64,000 bases of DNA from Actinocorallia populi (lineage in GTDB: Bacteria > Actinomycetota > Actinomycetes > Streptosporangiales > Streptosporangiaceae): the NCBI RefSeq assembly GCF_002995495.1, contig NZ_PVZV01000001.1, positions 1,341,410 through 1,405,409 on the forward strand. The letters run 5' to 3'. Under the pieces are notes generated by a model. That model searched no databases, was not told the origin of the DNA, and saw nothing but the letters and a program-made list of their open reading frames with translations. This document shows, in pieces, positions 7,494-16,710 of this stretch (within the stretch, counting starts at the first letter, position 1; every line of letters begins with the position of its first letter). Both the position numbers and the translations under genes were made by a program.

Positions 7494-8555
7494 ATGATCG
7501 GACGGGTCGCGGGATCGGCGGCGCTGGCCGTGGCACTGGCCGCCGGATCGACCGGCGCGGCGGTGCACGCGGCGCCGAAGGGCAAGCCGAAGTGGCGCGC
7601 CCAGCAGGGGCCGGGGCCGCGGCTCGTCGGATCGCTCAACCAGGTCGAGTTCGCCGGGGACCAGCACGGGTGGGCCGCCGGGGTGGAGGGTCCCGACAAC
7701 GACCTGGCCCTGTGGAAGTGGAACGGCGGGAAGTGGAAGCGCGCCAAGGCCGGCTGGAGGTTCGCTCCGGCCGGCCTGGCCGTTTCCGGCCCGAAGAAGG
7801 CGTGGCTCACCGGCGTGACGCTCTCCGCGGCGCACGCCCTCCACTACAACGGCAGGAAATGGCGCGAGGTCGCCTTCCCCGGGCCGGGCGCGCCCGTGGA
7901 CCTCGCCGCTGCCCCGGACGGCACCGCCGTCTCCGTCGCCCGGCACGTGTTCGACGGCGTCAACACCGTCCAGCGCTGGAAGGACGGCAGGTGGCGGCCG
8001 ATGAAGGTGCCGCTGCCGTCCGGGGCGTCCCTGGCCACCGTCGCCGTCGCGTCGAAGAAGGACATCTGGCTGGGCGGCGGCCGCCGCGTCGGCGAGGACG
8101 AGGTCGAGCCCCTGCTGATGCGCTGGAACGGCAGGTCCTGGAAGCGCATCGCGCTGAAGGGGGCCGCCGACAAGGCGGTCACGAAGATCATCGCGGACGG
8201 GGACGGGAAGGCGTGGGCGCTGCGCGGCTCCACGGAGACCACCCTGCTGCGCTGGGACGGCGAACGGGTACGCGAGCGGAGGCTCCCCGGCGGCGTCGGC
8301 GCGCTGACCCTCACCCATGACGGCGCGGGCGGCGTCTGGGTGCTCCCCTACAGCCGCTCGGACGCGAAGGCCGCGCCCTACCTGCTGTGGAGCAAGGGCC
8401 GCTGGAAGTCCTTCACCGGGCCGCGCCGCAACGGCGTCGTCGGCCTCGGCGACCTCGACCTGATCCCCGGCACCTCCCGCGTGGTCTCCGTCGGCGGCCT
8501 CCAGCAGAAGGAGCCCAAGGAGCGGAAGTTCCCGATGCTGGAGATGTTCTCCTGA
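7494..8555 (+). CDS. Secreted protein with WNG/W repeats (beta-propeller-like), paralogue 1
   Basis: 353 residues. Signal peptide at residues 1-23 (cleavage near VHAAP). The mature part has six spaced repeats centred on W/Y-x-(N/D)-G-x-x-W-(K/R), for example WNGGKWKRAK, YNGRKWREV, WKDGRWRPMK and WNGRSWKRIA. Repeats of this kind and spacing suggest blades of a beta-propeller. No catalytic residues are recognisable. It is 38-40% similar by eye in pattern to the gene at 9371-10429, which is convergent. Start ATG 7494 has GGGAAG five bases away. Function unknown; extracellular binding is a guess. Confidence 0.7.
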   Translation: MIGRVAGSAALAVALAAGSTGAAVHAAPKGKPKWRAQQGPGPRLVGSLNQVEFAGDQHGWAAGVEGPDNDLALWKWNGGKWKRAKAGWRFAPAGLAVSGPKKAWLTGVTLSAAHALHYNGRKWREVAFPGPGAPVDLAAAPDGTAVSVARHVFDGVNTVQRWKDGRWRPMKVPLPSGASLATVAVASKKDIWLGGGRRVGEDEVEPLLMRWNGRSWKRIALKGAADKAVTKIIADGDGKAWALRGSTETTLLRWDGERVRERRLPGGVGALTLTHDGAGGVWVLPYSRSDAKAAPYLLWSKGRWKSFTGPRRNGVVGLGDLDLIPGTSRVVSVGGLQQKEPKERKFPMLEMFS

Positions 8556-8573
8556 GCCCTTACCTTGGACGGC

Positions 8574-9380
8574 GTGCGCGCGCGTAGGCCGGAGGGGGAG
8601 AGGACCAGGGGGACCACCAACGCCAACCGGCTGCGGCGCCAGGACCTGTGGATGGCGGCGACGCTCCGCCTCCCGGAGCACCCGCTGGTCGTCGACCTCG
8701 GGTACGGGGCCTCACCCGTCACGACCGTGGAGCTGTACGAGCGCCTGAGGGCCGTACGGCCGGACGTCCGGGTCGTGGGACTGGAGATCGCCCAGGAGCG
8801 CGTGGAGACCGCCAGGGAGTTCCTGAAGGCGCACAGGGGGCGCTACCCGGGCCTGTCGTTCGGGCTCGGCGGCTTCGAACTGCCCGTCGAGCGGGCACCC
8901 GACCTGGTGCGGGCGGCCAACGTCCTGCGCCAGTACGACGAGGACACCGCCTGGCGCGTGTGGGACCGGCTGCGCGAGGGACTGGCCCCCGGCGGGACGC
9001 TGGTCGAGGGGACCTGCGACGAGATCGGCCGGCGGCACGTGTGGGCGGCGCTCGACCGGAGCGGCCCGGCGACCGTCACGTTCGCCGCCGACCTGCGGCA
9101 CCTGCCCCGCCCGTCGGCGCTGGCCGAGCGGCTCCCCAAGACGCTGATCCACCGCAACGTCCCCGGCGAGCGGATCTACGACCTTCTCCGGGACCTGGAC
9201 CGCGCCTGGGCCGTCGCGGCCCCCCAGTCGGTGTTCGGCCCCCGGCAGCGCTGGCTGTCGACCGTCGCGCTGGCCCGGCGGCGCTGGCCGGTGCTCACGC
9301 GCCCGCCCCTCGGCGGCCGCCGCCGCTGGCGGCTGGGCGAGCTGACCCTGCCGTGGGAGGCCGTCGCGCCCTACCGGTAG
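8574..9380 (+). CDS. Class I SAM-dependent methyltransferase
   Basis: 268 residues. The Rossmann motif I is VVDLGYGASP (residues about 37-46) and motif II VVGLEIAQER follows; a later NVLRQYDEDTAW is the acceptor-side strand. Substrate unknown. GTG 8574 is chosen because a -10 TACCTT (8561-8566) lies seven bases upstream, implying a leaderless transcript. Its last ten bases overlap the convergent gene's stop. It is sandwiched between two secreted WNG-repeat paralogues, but being cytoplasmic it need not act on them. Confidence 0.82.
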   Translation: MRARRPEGERTRGTTNANRLRRQDLWMAATLRLPEHPLVVDLGYGASPVTTVELYERLRAVRPDVRVVGLEIAQERVETAREFLKAHRGRYPGLSFGLGGFELPVERAPDLVRAANVLRQYDEDTAWRVWDRLREGLAPGGTLVEGTCDEIGRRHVWAALDRSGPATVTFAADLRHLPRPSALAERLPKTLIHRNVPGERIYDLLRDLDRAWAVAAPQSVFGPRQRWLSTVALARRRWPVLTRPPLGGRRRWRLGELTLPWEAVAPYR

Positions 9381-10429
9381 AACTCGACGATGGGCAGCTG
9401 CTTCTTGTTCTTCTCGACGCTGCCGACGGCGACGATCTGCCTGGTGCCGGGGATCTGCGCGATGTCGTGGATGTAGGTGTTCTTCTTGCGGTCCGGACCG
9501 CGCAGCGTGCGCCACTTGCCGGCCCAGTGGAGGTACTGCGACCGCGTCTTGCCCGTGCCGGGGGAGGGGATCGTCCAGGCGCCGCTGCCGCCGTCGGGGG
9601 CGAGGGCGTAGTGCGAGATCAGCGGGGAGGCGGCCTCGGACCACTTCGAGCCGTTCCAGCGCAGCAGGCCACCGCCGTTCTGCGCCCGGATCGCCCAGAC
9701 CTTCCCGGGCCCGGCGGCGGCGATCTCCTGGATGATGTTGTGCGGCTGGCCGACCACGCCCCACGAGCCGCCCGGCGCGGCGAGCTGCTTCCACTTGCCG
9801 CCGCTCAGCCGCAGCACCGTCGCCACCACCTGGGTGCCGTTGGCGGTGGTCGTCCCGCCCAGCCAGACGTCGTCCTTGCCCCGGACGGACACCGCCGTCA
9901 GCGAGGCGCCGGCGGCCCCGGGGACGTTCACGTTCACGAACGCCCTGCCGTTCCAGCGGCGCACGGCGCTGGCCCCGTCGTTCTTGGAGTTGAGCCCCGC
10001 CACGGACCAGACGGCGCCGTCCTTGCCCGCCGAGAGGGACAGCGGGATGAGCGGGAGGTCCAGGGGCCCGAACTTCGCCCCCTGGTAGCCGACCTTCTTC
10101 CACTTCCTGCCGTTCCAGTGGGCCGCGACCGGCGTGACCCCCGTGTAACCCACCGCCCAGGCGCTGCGGGCGCTGCTCGCCGCGATCCCGGTGGGCCGGA
10201 ACCTGAAGGGCGCCTTCTTGGCCGTCCACTTCCTGCCGTTCCAGTGGAACGGCTTCCCGTTCTCGTTGATCGCGAAGATCGTCCTCTTGTTCACCGCCGC
10301 GACCTGCAGCAGCGCCCCCGCGCTCTTGAACGCCTTGCTCCCGGCGTCCTTCCAGCCCGGCGCGGCCGAGGCGGGCTGCGGCACGAGCAGCACACCCGCG
10401 ACGACCGTGGCGGCGACGACGATCCGCAT
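9371..10429 (-). CDS. Secreted protein with WNG/W repeats (beta-propeller-like), paralogue 2
   Basis: 352 residues. Signal peptide (residues 1-22, cleaved near ASAAP), then repeats such as HWNGRKWTAKK, HWNGRKWKKV, RWNGRAFVNV, RLSGGKWKQL and RWNGSKWSEA, ending PIVEFYR, closely comparable to PMLEMFS at the end of paralogue 1. GGAGGAAG lies just before the ATG. Opposite orientation to paralogue 1 with one methyltransferase between them, consistent with an inverted duplication. Function unknown. Confidence 0.72.
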   Translation of the reverse strand: MRIVVAATVVAGVLLVPQPASAAPGWKDAGSKAFKSAGALLQVAAVNKRTIFAINENGKPFHWNGRKWTAKKAPFRFRPTGIAASSARSAWAVGYTGVTPVAAHWNGRKWKKVGYQGAKFGPLDLPLIPLSLSAGKDGAVWSVAGLNSKNDGASAVRRWNGRAFVNVNVPGAAGASLTAVSVRGKDDVWLGGTTTANGTQVVATVLRLSGGKWKQLAAPGGSWGVVGQPHNIIQEIAAAGPGKVWAIRAQNGGGLLRWNGSKWSEAASPLISHYALAPDGGSGAWTIPSPGTGKTRSQYLHWAGKWRTLRGPDRKKNTYIHDIAQIPGTRQIVAVGSVEKNKKQLPIVEFYR

Positions 10430-10491
10430 GATGCTTCCTCCTGCTATGGGGGGATCTGCGGGGCAACCCTAGGGGAAGCGGGGCATGCGGG

Positions 10492-11256
10492 CTAGGAGGT
10501 CCGGTGGATCCGGTAGGGGGCGGCCTGGGCGCGGGGCTGGACGTCGATGCGGTCGATGTTGACGTGCGGGGGGCGGGTGACGGCCCAGGCGATGCAGTCG
10601 GCGACGTCCTCGGCGACCAGGGGGGCCTCGACGCCCTCGTAGGGGCGCTCGGCGGCCTCGGCGTCGCCCCGGAAGCGCACCAGGGAGAACTCCTCGGTCT
10701 TGACCATGCCGGGGGCCACCTCGGTGATCCGGACGGGCCGGTCGACCAGTTCCAGGCGCAGCACCTCGTTGACGGCGACCGCGGCGTGCTTGGCCGCGTT
10801 GTAGCCGCCGCCGCCCACGTAGGGGACGTGCCCGGCCAGCGAGGTGACGTTCACCACATGCCCCGCGCCGGCGACCAGCTTGGGCAGCAGGGCACGGGTC
10901 ATGCGCATCAGGCCCAGCACGTTGGTGTCGTACATGACCCGCCAGTCCTCGGTGACCGCCTCGGCGACGGACTCCAGGCCGTGGGCGCCGCCGGCGTTGT
11001 TGACCAGGACGTGGCATTCGCGCAGCCCGGCGGCGAGGGCGGCCACCGACTCCTCCGAGGTCACGTCGAGCGTGACGGCCCGGGCGAAGCCGCGCCGGCC
11101 CGCCGGGTCGGCGGCCTCGATCTCCTTGACCAGATCGTCCAGCCGGTCCCGGCGGCGGGCGGCCACCACGACGTCGAAACCCTCGGCGGCCAGGCGGCGG
11201 GCGGTGGCAGCGCCGATACCGCTGCTCGCACCGGTGATCACAGCAGTCTTACGCAT
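10492..11256 (-). CDS. Short-chain dehydrogenase/reductase
   Basis: 254 residues. Cofactor motif TGASSGIG near the N-terminus (NADP-type from the following AARRRDR), NNAGG structural motif, catalytic Ser in VTSLAGH and YNAAK giving Tyr-x-x-x-Lys. Classical SDR; closest to the YdfG/serine-dehydrogenase-like group, substrate unknown. ATG 11256 chosen to place the Rossmann strand first; ATG 11265 would add three residues. It is divergent from mshA across a short 116-base spacer. Confidence 0.88.
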   Translation of the reverse strand: MRKTAVITGASSGIGAATARRLAAEGFDVVVAARRRDRLDDLVKEIEAADPAGRRGFARAVTLDVTSEESVAALAAGLRECHVLVNNAGGAHGLESVAEAVTEDWRVMYDTNVLGLMRMTRALLPKLVAGAGHVVNVTSLAGHVPYVGGGGYNAAKHAAVAVNEVLRLELVDRPVRITEVAPGMVKTEEFSLVRFRGDAEAAERPYEGVEAPLVAEDVADCIAWAVTRPPHVNIDRIDVQPRAQAAPYRIHRTS

Positions 11257-11324
11257 ATATCCCATCTTGGCGCATATGCCACGAGTGTCCGGGGGTGGGT
11301 GGGGGAACAAGCCTGGTTCGTAGG

Positions 11325-11372
11325 TAGTTTCAAGTGACCGGATTGTTCTGTTCTCGACCGAAGCGAGGTCCC
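11325..11372 (+). promoter_or_regulatory. mshA promoter and leader
   Basis: -10 element TAGTTT (11325-11330); predicted transcription start near 11337 leaves a leader of about 36 bases carrying AAGCGAGG (11361-11368), a Shine-Dalgarno for GTG 11373. Confidence 0.45.
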
Positions 11373-12620
11373 GTGGTCCGTCGGGTCGCGACGCTCTCCG
11401 TGCACACCTCGCCTCTCGACCAGCCCGGTACGGGCGACGCGGGGGGCATGAACGTCTACATCGTGGAGACCGCGAAACGGCTGGCCGAGCGGGGCATAGA
11501 GGTCGACATCTTCACCAGGGCGACCTCCCGGCAGCTGCCCCCGGCGGTGGAGCTGGCGCCCGGCGTGCTGGTCCGCCACCTCACGGCGGGGCCGTTCGAG
11601 GAGCTCGACAAGAGGGAGCTCCCGCGGCAGCTGTGCCAGTTCACCTCGGGGCTCCTGCGGGTCGAGGCCGCCCACGAACCGGGCCACTACGACCTCGTGC
11701 ACTCGCACTACTGGCTCTCCGGGCAGCCGGGCTGGGTCGCGGCGCACCGCTGGGGGGTGCCGCTGGTGCACTCCATGCACACCCTGGCCAAGGTCAAGAA
11801 CGCCAACCTGGCCGCCGGTGACGCGCCCGAGCCCGTGCTGCGGGTCGCGGGCGAGGAGCAGATCGTCGCCGACGCCCACCAGCTGATCGCCAACACCTCG
11901 GACGAGGCGCGGGAGCTCGTCGACCTCTACGAGGCCGATTCCCGAAGGGTGCAGACCGTGGCGCCCGGCGTGAACCTGGACGTCTTCCGTCCGGGGGACC
12001 AGGAGGAGGCCCGGCGGCGGCTGAACCTGCCCCGAGACGCCTACATGCTGCTCTTCGTGGGGCGGATCCAGCCGCTGAAGGCGCCCGACGTGCTCGTACG
12101 GGCGGCGGCCGAGCTGCTGGAACGCCGGCCCGAGCTGCGGTCCCGGCTGGTCGTGGTGATCGTGGGCGGGCCGTCCGGATCGGGCAAGGAGCGCCCCGAG
12201 GAGCTGCAGAAGCTCGCGGCGCGGCTGGGCCTGACGGACATCGTCCGGTTCGAGCCGCCGCAGGCCCAGCCGGAGCTGGCCGAGTGGTACCGGGCCGCGG
12301 ACGTGACGGTGGTGCCGTCCCACAACGAGTCCTTCGGGCTGGTCGCCGTGGAGGCCCAGGCGTGCGGTACGCCCGTCGTGGCCTCGGCCGTGGGAGGACT
12401 GCGCACGGCCGTCGGACACGGCGTCTCCGGCCTTCTGGTGAACGGACACGACCCCCGCGACTACGCCGCCGTCCTGGGGCGCCTGGCGGACGAGCCGCTG
12501 CTGCGCGCCCGGCTCGGCGAAGGTGCCGTACGCCACGCCCGCGTGTTCGGCTGGGACGCGACTGCGGGACGGCTCCTGGGGGTATACAAAAGCGCTGTGA
12601 GTGATCGGGTGTGCGCATGA
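11373..12620 (+). CDS. mshA: D-inositol-3-phosphate glycosyltransferase (mycothiol step 1)
   Basis: 415 residues. Transfers GlcNAc from UDP-GlcNAc to 1L-myo-inositol-3-phosphate, the first committed step of mycothiol synthesis in the cytoplasm. GT4 GT-B fold: the N-terminal signature [19 protein letters not shown] is typical of MshA, HSHYWLSG follows, and the nucleotide-sugar domain has the E-x7-E type motif in [12 protein letters not shown]. Start at GTG 11373 gives [14 protein letters not shown], the usual family N-terminus; GTG 11334 is possible but falls before the predicted transcription start. Stop overlaps the next start (ATGA). Same neighbours as in Mycobacterium (YbjN, gpm, senX3). 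Confidence 0.93.
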   Translation: MVRRVATLSVHTSPLDQPGTGDAGGMNVYIVETAKRLAERGIEVDIFTRATSRQLPPAVELAPGVLVRHLTAGPFEELDKRELPRQLCQFTSGLLRVEAAHEPGHYDLVHSHYWLSGQPGWVAAHRWGVPLVHSMHTLAKVKNANLAAGDAPEPVLRVAGEEQIVADAHQLIANTSDEARELVDLYEADSRRVQTVAPGVNLDVFRPGDQEEARRRLNLPRDAYMLLFVGRIQPLKAPDVLVRAAAELLERRPELRSRLVVVIVGGPSGSGKERPEELQKLAARLGLTDIVRFEPPQAQPELAEWYRAADVTVVPSHNESFGLVAVEAQACGTPVVASAVGGLRTAVGHGVSGLLVNGHDPRDYAAVLGRLADEPLLRARLGEGAVRHARVFGWDATAGRLLGVYKSAVSDRVCA

Positions 12621-13120
12621 GCGCGGTAGAGGCGGCCGTCGAGACGATCCGGAAGGTCCTGGAGGACTCGGAGCTGACCTACGAGGTGCCCCGGGAGGGC
12701 TCCTTCTTCGTCAGGCTCCCCGGAGAGCACAAGCTGGCGACGATGGTGTGGCTGATCGTCGGGCCCTACAGCGTGCACGTGGAGGCGTTCTTCTGCCGGC
12801 AGCCGGACGAGAACCACACGCAGTTCTACCGCTGGCTCCTGGAGAAGAACGGCCGCATGTACTGCCTGTCGTTCACCCTGGACGAGGCCGGCGACGTCTA
12901 CCTGACCGGCAAGATCCCCCTGTCGGCGGCGGCCGACCCCGCGGAGATCGACCGCGTCCTCGGCTGCGCCCTGGCCTACAGCGACGAGAACTTCGACCGC
13001 GCCCTGGAACTCGGCTTCAAGACCTCCATCCAGAAGGAGTGGGACTGGCGGGTCTCGCGCGGCGAGTCCCTGGCCAACCTGCAGGCCTTCGCGCGTTTCG
13101 CCGATCCCAGAAACCGCTGA
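12617..13120 (+). CDS. YbjN-domain protein
   Basis: 167 residues, matching the YbjN superfamily (a fold shared with type III secretion chaperones). The N-terminal helix is followed by alternating strands with conserved aromatic residues ([17 protein letters not shown]). Function unknown; in mycobacteria the homologue is likewise directly downstream of mshA. ATG 12617 overlaps the mshA stop by four bases; a GTG at 12611 is the alternative. Confidence 0.85.
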   Translation: MSAVEAAVETIRKVLEDSELTYEVPREGSFFVRLPGEHKLATMVWLIVGPYSVHVEAFFCRQPDENHTQFYRWLLEKNGRMYCLSFTLDEAGDVYLTGKIPLSAAADPAEIDRVLGCALAYSDENFDRALELGFKTSIQKEWDWRVSRGESLANLQAFARFADPRNR

Positions 13121-13149
13121 CCTGAGCCTTCTCGTTAGGATGGGCGACC

Positions 13150-13896
13150 ATGGCGACCTTGGTTTTGCTCCGGCATGGTGAAAGTGTGTGGAACGCGGAG
13201 AATCTGTTCACCGGCTGGGTGGACGTGGACCTCTCCGCGAAGGGCGAGAGCGAGGCCGCGGTGGCGGGCGAGCTGCTCCTCGACGCCGACCTGACCCCCG
13301 ACGTGCTGCACACGTCCCTCCTCAAGCGGGCCATCCGCACCGCGAACATCGCCCTGGACACCGCCGACCTGCTGTGGCTGCCGGTGAAGCGCTCCTGGCG
13401 CCTCAACGAGCGCCACTACGGCGCCCTCCAGGGCAAGAACAAGGCGCAGACCCTGGAGGAGTTCGGCGAGGAGCAGTTCCAGGTCTGGCGGCGCTCCTAC
13501 GACACCCCGCCCCCGCCCATCGCCGACAAGGACCCCCTGTCCCAGGTCGGCGACCTGCGCTACGGCGGCCTGCCCTCGGAGCTGATCCCCCGCACCGAGT
13601 GCCTGGCCGACGTCGTGGACCGCCTCCTGCCCTACTGGTACGACGAGATCGTCCCCGACCTCGCCGCCGGCAAGACCGTCCTGGTCGTCGCCCACGGCAA
13701 CTCCCTGCGCGCCCTGGTCAAGCACCTCGACGTCATCTCCGACGACGAGATCGCCGGCCTCAACATCCCCACCGGCATCCCCCTGAAGTACGAGCTCGAC
13801 GCCGACTACGTCCCCCGCAAGCGCGGTGGCGAGTACCTCGACCCGGCCGCCGCCAAGGCCGCCATCGAGGCCGTCAAGAACCAGGGCAAGAAGTAA
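13150..13896 (+). CDS. gpmA: 2,3-bisphosphoglycerate-dependent phosphoglycerate mutase
   Basis: 248 residues. Interconverts 3- and 2-phosphoglycerate in glycolysis and gluconeogenesis. Histidine-phosphatase signature [10 protein letters not shown] near residue 10 (phosphohistidine H9), RHYGALQG with the catalytic Glu nearby, and VVAHGNSLR with the second histidine. A -10 TAGGAT at 13136-13141 ends eight bases before the ATG, so the mRNA is probably leaderless. Followed by a strong terminator. Normally this gene is next to senX3; here an SDR and a toxin-antitoxin insert intervene. Confidence 0.96.
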   Translation: MATLVLLRHGESVWNAENLFTGWVDVDLSAKGESEAAVAGELLLDADLTPDVLHTSLLKRAIRTANIALDTADLLWLPVKRSWRLNERHYGALQGKNKAQTLEEFGEEQFQVWRRSYDTPPPPIADKDPLSQVGDLRYGGLPSELIPRTECLADVVDRLLPYWYDEIVPDLAAGKTVLVVAHGNSLRALVKHLDVISDDEIAGLNIPTGIPLKYELDADYVPRKRGGEYLDPAAAKAAIEAVKNQGKK

Positions 13897-13912
13897 CCGG
13901 ATCCTTCGGACG

Positions 13913-13940
13913 GGGCCGTGCTGATCCAGCACGGCCCTTT
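13913..13940 (+). terminator. Rho-independent terminator of gpmA
   Basis: Perfect 11-base stem GGGCCGTGCTG / CAGCACGGCCC with a three-base loop, followed by TTT. Confidence 0.85.
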
Positions 13941-14051
13941 CGCCTTCCGCCGGGGCGTCCGTTCCCCCGCGGGCGCGGACGCCGCGGCACGGGTCGCGAG
14001 GGCCCGCTCGGGCGGGGCGCGGGAGGCCCGCGCCCCGCCGCGGGGCACGGG

Positions 14052-14807
14052 TCAGCGGAGCTTGATCGCGCCGCCGTCGGCCATGACGGTCTGCCCGGTC
14101 ATGTACCGGGCGTCGTCGCTCGCGAGGAAGGCGATGATGGGCGCGACGTCCTCGTCGGGGTCGCCGAAGCGGCCCAGGGGCACCTTGGCCGCGGACTGCG
14201 CGTACTGCTCGGGGCGCGCCTGGGCCCACTGGGCCACCCCGGCGGTCAGGGCCATGGGGCAGACCACGTTGACGCGGATGTTGAACGGGGCCCACTCGTT
14301 GGCCACGACCCGGCTGAGGCCGCGGATGGCCTCCTTCGCCGCCGCGTAGGAGGCCTGGTTGGGCTGGCCGTCGAGTCCGGCGCCGGAGCCGAAGTTGACG
14401 ACCGACGCGTTGCCGGTCTTCTTCAGCTCCGGCAGGGCCGCGAGCATGAAGTTGCGCGTGGCGTACAGGCCGCTGCCCATGGCGAGGTCCCAGTCGTCGT
14501 CGGTCTGCTCCTCGAACGGCTTCTGCCGCGACGCGCTCGCGTTGTTCACCAGGACGTCGAGCTTCCCGAAGCGCTCGACGGCGGCCGCCACGGCGGCCTG
14601 CGCGACGGCCGGGTCGGAGACGTCGCCCTGCAGGAAGACCACGGAGTCCCCCAGCTCGCGGACGAGGGCCTCCCCGGCCTCCTGCTGCAGGTCGACGACG
14701 ACGACCCGGGCCCCGCGCGCGACGAACAGCTTCGTGATGGCGCCGCCGATGCCGGAGGCGCCCCCGGTGACGATGGCCGACTTTCCTTGCAGGCCGGGGT
14801 TGTTCAT
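14052..14807 (-). CDS. Short-chain dehydrogenase/reductase
   Basis: 251 residues. TGGASGIG cofactor motif, VVVDLQQ (Asp after strand 2 suggests NAD preference), NNASASRQKP, and the active-site Tyr-Lys in YAAAKEA. Ends ADGGAIKLR, typical of FabG-like dehydrogenases. ATG 14807 is preceded on the minus strand by AAGGAAG at good distance. It sits alone between gpmA and the duplicated phoU fragment, with its own promoter region. Substrate unknown. Confidence 0.88.
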   Translation of the reverse strand: MNNPGLQGKSAIVTGGASGIGGAITKLFVARGARVVVVDLQQEAGEALVRELGDSVVFLQGDVSDPAVAQAAVAAAVERFGKLDVLVNNASASRQKPFEEQTDDDWDLAMGSGLYATRNFMLAALPELKKTGNASVVNFGSGAGLDGQPNQASYAAAKEAIRGLSRVVANEWAPFNIRVNVVCPMALTAGVAQWAQARPEQYAQSAAKVPLGRFGDPDEDVAPIIAFLASDDARYMTGQTVMADGGAIKLR

Positions 14808-15126
14808 GGCGCTTCCTTTCATGAGCGTCTGCGAGGGCGCGCCATCGGTGGAAGCGGCTGCGCACGTCTCCGCAAACGTTTCTTTCGGTGTTCTGTGACC
14901 AAGTGCATGCCTTGGCCGGGTGCCGAGCGAGTGCGCCATGGAGCTCAGCGGCCACGCATCCCCGAAACCCCCCCTTTTCGATAGGTGTCCCTGGGTAAGG
15001 CCGCTGGTATTCCCGTCGAACCGGGGCGACACCCGCAAAGGCCATCATCCCCCTGGACGGGCCGCTCACCCCGGAGGAGTCCACTGATCGGGAGCACCGT
15101 CCAGCGGACAGGGCTGCGAAGACGCG
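14808..15126. other. Intergenic region upstream of the SDR
   Basis: About 320 bases without a gene. It should contain the SDR promoter on the minus strand; I see a short AAACGTTT-like dyad near 14875 but no convincing -10/-35 pair. Nothing else recognised. Confidence 0.4.
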
Positions 15127-15292
15127 GAAGGGGCCGCGCACCGAGGCGCGGCCCCTTCGCCCTTCACGGGGCTTCAGGAGAACTCGTCGATGATGTCCTC
15201 GGGGCGCTGGCCCGTCACCATGTAGACGATGTCGCCCGCGACGTGGACGGCGTGGTCGGCGAAGCGCCCGTAGTAGCGGTCGGCGAGGGTGA
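15127..15292 (-). pseudogene. Duplicated 3' fragment of phoU with its terminator
   Basis: This 166-base segment repeats 16533-16710 with four substitutions and one 12-base deletion. It includes the terminator hairpin GAAGGGGCCGCGC...GCGCGGCCCCTTC and the last 38 or so codons of phoU (TLADRYYGRFADHAVHV through GQRPEDIIDEFS), with E-to-G, G-to-D and V-to-I replacements relative to the intact gene. There is no start or N-terminus, so it is a remnant, in the same orientation as phoU. Together with the intact copy it brackets a toxin-antitoxin module. Confidence 0.85.
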
Positions 15293-15360
15293 CGACCAAG
15301 ACGGATTCAGGTTTGCGTTCATTGCATCTGCTGCACATACTGCGTATGAGAGGAGCGGTC

Positions 15361-15819
15361 ATGGCGGTGAGAACACCGAAATCCCTGGAGCCCGGCAAGG
15401 TGGACGCGCAGGAGTCCGCCCGCGCCCTGCGCAGGATCAAGGACTACCTGGCAGCCCACCCCGGTACCGAGAACGTCCGTGTCACGGGCGAACTGGTGGG
15501 CGAGGAGGCACTGGTCCTGCCCCGCGACGTCGTGACCATGCTCGCCTACATGCTCGCGCAGCTCGCCGAGGGCCGCGGCGTCACGGCGATGCCCAGCCAC
15601 GCCGAGCTGACCACGAGCCAGGCGGCGGACGTCCTGAACGTCTCCCGTCCCTACCTCATCGGCCTCCTCGAAGCGGGAAAGATCCCTTACCGGCTGGTCG
15701 GCCGCCATAGGCGCGTCCTGTTCGAAGACCTCATGGCCTACAAGCGGCAGAGCGACGCCGAAAGCCGCAAGGCCGCCGACGACCTGATCGCTCTCAGCGA
15801 GGAACTGGACCTCTACTGA
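15361..15819 (+). CDS. Excisionase-type HTH antitoxin
   Basis: 152 residues. Residues about 85-130 form a MerR/excisionase-like helix-turn-helix (LTTSQAADVLNVSRPYLIGL, then PYRLVGRHRRVLFEDLMAYK), common in antitoxins paired with PIN toxins; the acidic C-terminus (LIALSEELDLY) is the likely toxin-binding tail. ATG 15361 has GAGAGGAG at 15348-15355. Its stop shares one base with the toxin start (TGATG), a typical coupled pair. The N-terminal 80 residues include a helical region of unknown role. Confidence 0.8.
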   Translation: MAVRTPKSLEPGKVDAQESARALRRIKDYLAAHPGTENVRVTGELVGEEALVLPRDVVTMLAYMLAQLAEGRGVTAMPSHAELTTSQAADVLNVSRPYLIGLLEAGKIPYRLVGRHRRVLFEDLMAYKRQSDAESRKAADDLIALSEELDLY

Positions 15820-16369
15820 TGGCGTTCACGGCCGCCTACGACGCCAACGTGCTGTACGGCAACGAAGTCCGCGATCTGCTCATCCGGATCGCCAGGTCGG
15901 GCCTGGTCCAAGCACGCTGGACGAGCACGATCCTGGAGGAGGTGACCCGCAACCTCGCCGCCAACAGGCCGGACATCCCGGCTGAAAAGCTGTCGGTCCT
16001 GCGCGAGCGGATGAACGCCGCCGTGCCGGGAGCGCTGGCGGGGGTTATGAGGAACTCATGGAAGGCCTGAAGCTCCCCGACGCGGACGACCGGCACGTTC
16101 TCGCGGCCGCGATCAAAAGCGGCGCGGAGTTCGTCGTCACCTCGAACCTCAGGGATTTTCCCGCCGACGTGCTCGGACGCTATGAAATCGAGGCCAAAAG
16201 CCCCGACGACTTCGTGCTCGACCAGCTCGACCTCGACGAGAGCACCGTGCGTGATTGCGTCCACCAGATCGCGAACAGCAGGACACGTCCCCCGAAGACC
16301 TTCGCCGCGATCCTGGACGCTCTCGAACGCGCGGGACTGGTGGAGTCGGCCGCGCTCCTTCGCGACTGA
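15819..16369 (+). pseudogene. PIN-domain toxin, interrupted by a -1 frameshift
   Basis: The N-terminal part reads MAFTAAYDANVLYG (first PIN aspartate) and continues through EEVTRNLAANRP; a stop appears at 16068-16070. The second half, in another frame, begins YEELMEGLKLPDADDRHVLAAAI and holds the second acidic cluster and TSNLRDFP. The break is at a run of five G (16040-16044): a sixth G would restore one reading frame of about 183 residues. So the RNase toxin is inactivated in this sequence, unless the run is a sequencing error or the shift is programmed. The last 60 residues form a helical C-terminal extension. Confidence 0.8.
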
Positions 16370-16532
16370 GAATGCGCGCGGGAGCAAGGCGCTGCGCAGA
16401 CAGGGAAGATCAGACGCCGGGCCGGGTTCCGGAAGGACACATGTCGGGCCCAGGCGCTCTGGCCCAGGCGGCGTAGGCGAAGCCGCCGCCCTGTGAGCGC
16501 TCCTCGCCCACCGGCACCCTCGGCCCGGCTGT

Positions 16533-16710
16533 GAAGGGGCCGCGCACCGAGGCGCGGCCCCTTCGGCCTTCACGGGGCCTTCGGGAGGGCTTCAGGAGAA
16601 CTCGTCGATGATGTCCTCGGGGCGCTGGCCCGTCACCATGTAGACGACGTCGCCCGCGACGTGGACGGCGTGGTCGGCGAAGCGCTCGTAGTAGCGGCCG
16701 GCGAGGGTGA
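16533..16710. repeat. Direct repeat: intact phoU 3' end copy
   Basis: 178 bases matching 15127-15292 in the same orientation, including the phoU terminator hairpin (16533-16560) and final codons. The two copies enclose about 1.24 kb carrying the antitoxin/toxin pair. Confidence 0.88.
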
